Virus record (IMG/VR): IMGVR_UViG_3300032561_000943
Coordinates: 1 to 35,506 of that record
Source: a virus
Length of the DNA stretch: 35,506 bases
Strand: one strand, 5' to 3'
Shown: positions 22,416 to 31,400 of the stretch, in pieces
Position numbering within the stretch: the first letter of the stretch is position 1
Layout: the number at the start of each line of letters is the position of its first letter
Translations under genes and position numbers: made by a program
The notes under the pieces: model-generated
The model's input: the letters and a program-made list of their open reading frames with translations, nothing else
What the model was told of the DNA's origin: nothing
Database searches by the model: none

Positions 22416-25400
22416 TAATTTCTCCCTACAGCAACTTCAATGATTCCGGCTTCACCGTAATCTTTATCTTCTAGTGCCTTACCAATGATAGCACCTAGTG
22501 TTGGATTTAGTGCTTTAACAGCATAACCAGCTGTAGCACTTGTTGTTAACATGTCGCCTTTCTTAACACGACCAACAACCTTACATGGAACACGTCCGGC
22601 TAGTGCAACGAGATTTTTCAATCCTGGACAATCGCTATACATGACATAGGCCGCTTTTTCTGTGCTACTTACGACACCAGCTAATGCTGTATCATTGATA
22701 GTTGTTGTAGTAGTAATTTCTTTATCACCACCAAAGATAACAACAGTACCAACATCATACTCTGCATCGCCTTCGTAGTATTCTGCCAAGTCAGCTGAGT
22801 ATGTGGCAATCATTGTAGATCCACCAACTAGACTAAACTGTCCTTCGAATGTTGCCTTACCATATACACTACCAGCGTTTCCTGTTCCGCCTGGAGCAAC
22901 AGGGTTACTACTTGGGTTGGCACCACCAGCAACTATTGAGTTAACAAACAAACCACTACTTGATGATGTGTCAATGTAACCACCTGAACCAAGTTGGATA
23001 GTACCACTTGGATTAGATGAACCGCTTACACTCATGTATTGCCAGTTGTATGAACCTGGGGTAGTAAAGAATACACCAGTTGTACCACTTAATGACACAG
23101 TTGGATAACTGTTTAAATTCAAACCAGCAACGTCGATAGTGCCATCGGTACCAGTTTGAACAATACTACTTGCGGCGTGTGGATTAGAACCACCCGACTG
23201 TGTAATATTTGTTGTTGTGTAATGGTTACCTAATCCAGATACTGTCGAACCGTTGAATGTTCCTGTTGAAACACTACTAACAGTCATAATACCTGTTGAA
23301 GTAAACCATTGGTTAGTAACAGCATTACCGTTTGTTACAATATTAGCAAACGAAATTGGTTGTGGATATGTTGGATTTGCATTACCAGCAACACCTGTTA
23401 AATTACCAAGTACTGTACCTGCCGACATGAACTGTAATGCAGTTTGCGGAATACCAGTTTTGTAATTACCTGTGCCATCTCCGTTAGCATTAGAAGCATT
23501 TTGTAAGTTTACCCAACCGTTTGTTTGTGTAAACACCGCACTATTGAAACTTGCTAGGCCGTTTGCGGCCTGTATCTGTTGCGGAGTTCCTGTAGGATAT
23601 GAGCTTAGTGTAGTACCATTACTAATTACAGTTGGACTTGCACTAGCCGCAGTACTTTCAACAGTTGTTGTGTAAGTAGCGCCCGGAACATTTAACAATA
23701 ACTTACTTTGTTGGATATTAGCAGTACTAATAACCATTGAATCAACAATACTATTACTATTAATTTCACTAGTTAACGAACCACCAGCACCGCCATTATA
23801 ACTGATTGAAACACTATTACCAATGATTGTACCGTATGCAGTTAATGAACCACTTGAGTAACTGTTTGCAAATGACACACTACCTGCACTTGCGGCAGTA
23901 ACAGTAAAGATACCATTGTATGTAATTGGTACACAACCAGTTATAACTACAGTTGACCCAATTGGAAATAGTGTTGAACCTGAAGTGTAAGTAATTGTTG
24001 CAGTACCGGCAGTTGTTGAACCGCCAGTAACAGCCGAACTACCAGTACCTTGAGGAACTAAAATATTTCTCCAACGACTTGAAGTCCAAGTAAATCCACC
24101 TGAACCGCCTGTATAGTTTGCAGTAACAGCAAAAGTAGATCCATCTAATGCGGCACTTACTGTGATATTATTACCAGAAATGCCTGTAATATAATAAGTT
24201 CCGTTAGTTACACCACCTTGTGAAGTACCGGCAAATATAATAGTATCACCAACTTCTAATGTTGAAACAGTACTATTTGCACTTGCTACTAAAGTAATTG
24301 TGTTCACACCTGTAGCAGTTGCTGAAACATAACCAGTAGTTGTATCGTAAACAAGAATATTTCCAGGTACTGGATTATTGATGTTTACATCTTTTTGTTG
24401 TGCAAGATAGTTAATTGCATCAACATACTGTTTGTTTGTTGCATCAGTTGCATTGATTGGCAATCCAACGTTGTTAATAGTATTATTACCCAAGTTCAAG
24501 TTTGCACTCATTGGCAAAATACCATTCAACGGTAAGAAACCTGGTTTAATTAAGTTAGCGGCTGATACAGGAGCACCACTTTGTGTTACACCCAAACGAT
24601 AATCGACGTAACTTCGAATTGCACTTTGAACTGGAACAATACTTGTCGAGTTATCGTTCATTGTTGCGTCAGTTGAGAACTGAGTAACAACAACACCTTG
24701 TTTAAATCCTAACCCGGACAAATTACTCAACGCAATTGACGCTGAGAATGTAACAGTACCAGTACCTTGGTCAACTGTAAAGAATCGACCTACACGGAAG
24801 ATACCATTTTCGTCTGTACTTACATAGAATACACGACCCACAGTTTCTTCTAATACTTGGTTAGCAGGGTTAGCAGACAATGAAGGTGGTCCGTAAATTG
24901 TATTTGGATAGTTAGTTGTATTATAACCACCGGTACCGATACCTAAGAAGTCGTGTCCTGTTACACGGCAAGTACTAATATTAACAATAATTTGTCCAGT
25001 AGTACCAGCACTACAACCCACACGAAGTGAATTGTTTGCAGTTAAACTAAATGGTCTACCAATACCTAGTGTTGAACTAGAGCTTGTAGTTGTTTCTAGT
25101 GCTACATAAGCTGTGCCAGTGAATGATCCAGGATTACTTGGATATGTTAAAACAATAGTGTTTACACCAGTGTTAGTTGTGCTAGTACAAGGCCATGTTC
25201 CATTGAACAACGGATTACTGCTACCATAGACACGATAATAAGAACCGTTAACTACATTCATTGATGCAACAGTAAATGTTACAGCGTATGTACTTGTTCC
25301 TGAACCCGATGCACTTGCGGCACTAATTGCAAATGGAGTACCAAATGTAAACGCAGTAGCACTAAAGTTCATAGTACCAGTAGCAGTTCCAGTTGATAAC

Positions 25401-28400
25401 GGACTGAATACTGTGCCGTTTTGTGTTCCACTGATTGTAATAGAACCAACACCTACACTTAAAATGTAGTAAGGTGTTCCTGACACAAGATTACCCAATG
25501 CACTTCCATTTACCGGAGTAGTAAAGATAATTTGGTTGCCAACAGATAATCCAGAAGAACTACTTAATGTAATTACATTGCCGCTTGCCGCAACAGCAGT
25601 TGCAGTTCCAGTAATTGTATTAGATAATGTAGCAGGATATGCAACAGTAACTTGATTTACTGTACTAATTGCATTACCTGTTTCTGCGGTAATTGTCTGA
25701 CTGAATACAGTATTGCTTGATAATACTGCAAGGAATGTAGCAGTACCATAACTTGCTGTAACAGTTGGAACACCAGTATATCCAGTACCACCGTTAATTA
25801 ATGTTAGTAACGGACCGTTAACATAACCATTAGTTACAGTAGCAGTAGCAGTAGCTTGAACACCGCCATTTCCTGGAGACGCAATAGTAATAGTTGGAGC
25901 AGTTGCATATTCACCAGCACCAGCATTGATAACTTGAATACTTGCAACAGTTGTTGGGAATTGAGCAGTAATGTTTCCACCTGATGGAATCCAAACTGCT
26001 GGACTTACAGTAAATGTATAAGTGTCTAAACTTACTGATTGAACAATACAGTTAGGAGGAATAATAGCATTAGGCGTTGTACTAGATACAATCATACCTA
26101 CTGCTAATCCAGCTGTACTTGGAACTTGAATAGTTGTAACGCTAATTGCACCAACTACTTGTACCGGTAAATTAATATTATACGCATTTGTATTATTAAA
26201 TGGAGCAGATGAGCTACCACTAATTGTTAACCAGCTGTCTACGGGAGGTAAGACTGGAGTTGGAGCCGCATTGGTTTGTGTATTAGGTACATTATATGTT
26301 ACAAATTCATAACTAGTTCCATTTACACTTGTTTGTGCTCCTGCAAAAGTTAGAGCCGCAGGAGTTAAACCGTTAGACGCTAAATTAAGTGTTGAGTTTG
26401 GATCAATAATTAAATAAGCATTTGATGCAACAGGCAATCCTGTTACTGAACTTACAACTTGTGAGAAGTAGATAGTACCAGTTTGAGTTCCAGCAATGTT
26501 AGCTGTAGCACTCAATGTAATGGTTGTTTGGCCTGTTAATGAATTGTATACAGGTGTACCAACAACAGTTTGACCAGCAGTATAACCGCCGCTACTATAA
26601 ACTACCATTCCAGCAATAATAGTTCCGCCTACACTAGATACTACCAATGTAGTTGGGCTACCGCTAGTTGATGTACCACCGCTTACATAAGTTGCAGTTG
26701 CAGTTGATAACGGTCCAACATAACCCGTAATTCTGTGAACACGACCACCCCATGTAGTTACATATGATCCGTTATTGATTTGACTGATAGTTGCACTATT
26801 TGCAATAGATGTGATAGCAATCTTATTATCGCCAATAGTTGCACCTTGTGTGTAGTTAGTGAACCAAATTGGAACACCTGCCACTGGAGGTGTTGTAGTG
26901 TTTGCGGCCTTGCTTAAGGTAACAGTATAGTTACCGCCACTTGGTCCAGATACAGTTGCAACAATGTTCCCGTTTAATCCTAAACCACCAACTACTTGGC
27001 CAACAACTGGTGCTGTTGACATTGCTACAACTAATGTATAAGTTGGGCCAGCACTTACAGTATAGCTAACACAAGTGCCTTTTGCATATCCAGAAGAGTA
27101 TGCAGTTGGATCAGCGTTGATAACGTTTGCTGGGTCACTAGATAATTGGAAATAGTTAAATGAACTATCTGTTTGAATAATTGAAGTAGTTAGTGTCTGA
27201 GCTTGGAATGTATATGTTTGTCCAATAGGATTCGATCCAGGCGGACTTGTTAATGTAACTGCATAAGTTGTTCCACTTACTAGTGTTACAGCATAGACAG
27301 TATATGTACCATTTAATCCAGAACCAGTTACTAACTGGCCTATTGCAATAGTTCCAGTAGGGTTAGTTACTTGAATAACAGAACTTGATGTACTACCTGC
27401 AGAAACAACAGCAATGAAAGGAGTTCCTAAACCAACTAAAGTTTCACCTGTTGATTCGCTTAGGTTATAAGTGATAATACGATAGATACTTGCTAAGTTA
27501 CTTGAATATTGTAAACTTGTACTTGGTCGAGTTGGATGAACTGTTGCAACATTCAATACTTTCTGATTTTGAAGTACACGAATAGTTACTTGTTGTCCGT
27601 CGTAAACAGCATATTGTAAACCGGTAGCACTTGACTGACCAGTTGTACTAAATGTCAGTTGTAGTACATCCTGGCTTGTTCCGTTAACTAAAACTTCAAT
27701 GCCAGTATGTTGAATTGATGAAACTAGATATCTTGTAACGCCACCGCCTTGTAACGTATGGTCAATCTCAACTTCCGAATTGTTGTAAGGAGTATATTTG
27801 TAACCAGTTACCCAAATGCTCAATGCAGGAACACTACTAGTTGGGGTCATATAAGACAAAGTAATACCTTGTTTGTAAATTCTAGCAGTTTGCACTTGGT
27901 CATTTGCAAGAGTAACAATGTTTGGCAACTGTGTTAAATCGTAACCAGATGCACGTAAACCATAGTCACCTTGAGCGTTTGAACCAGCTACAGAGCGAAT
28001 TTGAGCACCATTCAATGCCCAATATGCAGTATGGCAATAGTATGTAAATGTTGAAACTTGTTCAGTTAAACCGTTGTTAGTAGCAAGTACACCATAACCC
28101 AAGTCGTTAACTTGTGTAAAGTCGTTAGCCAACATACTACGGTTACCAGCAGTTTCAAAATTGATTAGTAAGTTGCCACCATTAGAAATGTATGTTACAG
28201 TTGGTGTTACTAATGCAGTTGAAGCATTGCCAGTAATAGTTGTAAAGTCGGTGACAAGACCTGATGTTTGACTTGTGTAAGTAGGAACATTTCGAGTTAC
28301 AGAACCCCATGAACCAGAACTTACATAGCTACTCAATTGACTTACTAGTGTAGAAATTCTTGAAACTTCAGTAGAACTTGCCGCAGTTAAGTTTGTAATT

Positions 28401-31400
28401 TGAGCAACGTTATTACCAGCAGTTGGAGTAACTGGTGTGTTTAATAAAATTGCTTGTAGTACTGTGCTTAGACGAGCATAAGAGGCAACACAAATTGACT
28501 GTGTACCAGTTAATAACGATGTACCACTACTATAAAAACTCATAGCAGTATCGTAAGTCATACTGTTACTGTTACCACTTGAGTTATTGTACATGATGTC
28601 ATAAGTCAATGCATCGATGATATAACCAATATCGCGTTGTGATTTTGCGGCACTATAGTATGTGTTTGTACTTACATTGTAGTTTGCATTAATCCAAGCA
28701 GTAATTTCTTGTTGTACGAATGCTTTGTTTGCTTGTAAGATATTTTTAGCATTAACTTGGTAAGCAGTATTATAAGAAGTTGTTACTGGAGATGTCCAAG
28801 TAATAGTAGGAACTGCGGCAACACCATTGTTAAGAATATTAAGGATTGTACTAATATTATTTGCAACAGATGTTTGGCCGTTTGAACTAACACTTGGGCT
28901 AGTCAATCCAGCAATTAATGATCCAGTATAAGATATAGACTGTAACAACAATGCTAATTGTAAACCAGTGTAAGAATACTGAGGTTGTAATAATGTTAGA
29001 GCTTGTTTAACACTTTGATAATTTGTACTAAACACGTTATCATATGCCAATGCATTGATAAGATTGTTTAAAATTGTCTGTAATGTTGAAAAACTTCCAC
29101 CAAACGCAGTTAATGGATAGAATGGAGTTGAATTATCTAATGTAACAGTTACTTGTGGAACACTGAATGTATAAGTTCCAGCGGCTTGTGCAATTAAATT
29201 AGTAGTCAACTGAATTGTTGTACTGCCTGCTGTGTAATTTGGACTTACGTATGTCCAAGCAGGTACTCCAGTACCAGTGACTAATTGACCAGCAACAATG
29301 TTGTTTGCACTTGCAACAACAATAGTACTTGCACCACTTGCACCGCCACTTACATAAGTTGTTGTTGCAACAGTTACACTTTGTGAATAACTTGCAACAT
29401 CGTTAACTTGATAACGAATACCTTGAATAAAGAAACTGCAAGGTACTTGTGGTTTACGAACATCTAAACCAGTGTTAGCTGAACCTTGTACAGTTAAACT
29501 TGTACCGTTAGTACCAGATGCATTGGCACCAATGCTAATAATGTTACCATATAAACGACCAGAGAAACCGTCAATAAACTGTCCACCAGCAAATCTTGGC
29601 TCATTAATACTGCCACTAAAGCTAGCAGATTCTTGAGCATATGGTGATTTGGTCTTAATCTGCCCTTCGGCATCAAGTACCATCATGAATCCACCATGAC
29701 CTTGGCCGGTAATCAACTTAACGCGAGTAGCATCGTTTACCAAGAACATATCGATTTGTTTGTTGTTCAATGGTGTTGAATAGAAGTTACTTGGGTCGGT
29801 CAAGTAATGACGTCCATAAGGTAAACCGTTGTACAAGTGCCATGAACCGCCTGCTAGTACATTTGGACTTACATTAGAATTTGCAAAAGGATAACCCTGT
29901 AATACTGTACAATATAAAATATTACCACTAACGTTAGTAACAACAGCCTTGGCCGCAGTACCATACGGGTCGCTAGTTGCTACCATTAAGATTAAACCAA
30001 TCCAACTTGTTAACGCATTTGTTGTTGACAAGGTAGCTGTAATATAACCTGTTGTTGCACTGATTGTAATCGAATCACTAGATGCATAATCAACACCGCC
30101 GCGATTTAAACTTGGGAAGTTGATTTGTCCAACTAGTAAGTTATCAACAACAACATCTCTGTAGAAGAACGCACTACGCCAGTTACTTTGACTGATACGA
30201 TTTAACGGACGAATAATTGTACGACGGAAGTCATCGCCGCGAATTGTAACGTTTGCTGGAATCTTAATTGGGAAATCTTCGTAGTAAATACCGCTTTCTA
30301 CAAAAATAGTAATATTAAGATTAGCAACTGTTTCGCCAAAGTCTAATGTTTCGTTAGCTACAAAGAAACCAGGCTGTGTCATCTTAACATAGATAGTATC
30401 ATAGCTTTGTGTAGTACCAGGTGTGTATGAAACAATAACACCTTGTGCTCCACTAGTTCCGCCGATTAAAATCTTACCTGGAAGAATGTGTACGTCGCCT
30501 GGAGTACCTTGGTCAACGTAACCGCGACCACCGTTACTAAATTGAATTTGATATAGTCCATCTCCATAATTAGGAGTAGCAGGCGCACTACCATAACCAT
30601 TAGTAATAATACTGTAGAATGTGTTGTAGTTTCCAGTAATGTTTGTTATTGCACCAACTGCCGATGTCTTTGTAGAATCATAAGGTGTTTGTGTGACAGC
30701 TGATTGATAACGTAATGCTTGTGTTTGATTTAACACTTGTAGCATCAATTGAAATGAAAAGTTCAGACCATCTAATGTTTCTACTCGTTGTGTACCAATT
30801 GCAATAGTTTGTGCAGAAGCATTTTTATAATATGCTTTACCAGCGTTTACACTTTGGAAGTTAGCTGTAATACCAGCGTTTGAATCACTAGTAATAGCAT
30901 CAATAACTAATGCATCAACCAAATAGCCAACATCACGATAGCATAGCGATTGGTTGTAGTTAAATCCGCCAGTGTATTTTCCATTTAAGTAACTTACAAC
31001 TGAGCTAGCAATGGTAGCATCGTTTGATTCAATAATTAAGAATGCAGGATAAAATTCAACATTGGTGTAACTTAATACGCTTGGGAGTGCAGGAGTTGTA
31101 CTACCTGAACTGTTAATAATATTTTCAGCAATAGTTAGCAATGCACCAATTTGAGTAGAAGCATTGCTACTACCAGTAGAAGAAGTTTGTGTGTTCGTAT
31201 ATGTATATCCAGGAACTAATCCTAATACACCAGAAATACTTTGACCAGAAGCAATATCAGACACAACGTAAGACATACGATTCTTAATAGTCAAATACAT
31301 GTATGTAGCTTCTGTGCTTCCACTTGTATATAACAATGCTTGTTGTGCCGCAAATACAGTTGCCGCAGTTGAATTAACATTGCTATTTGTATATGTTATA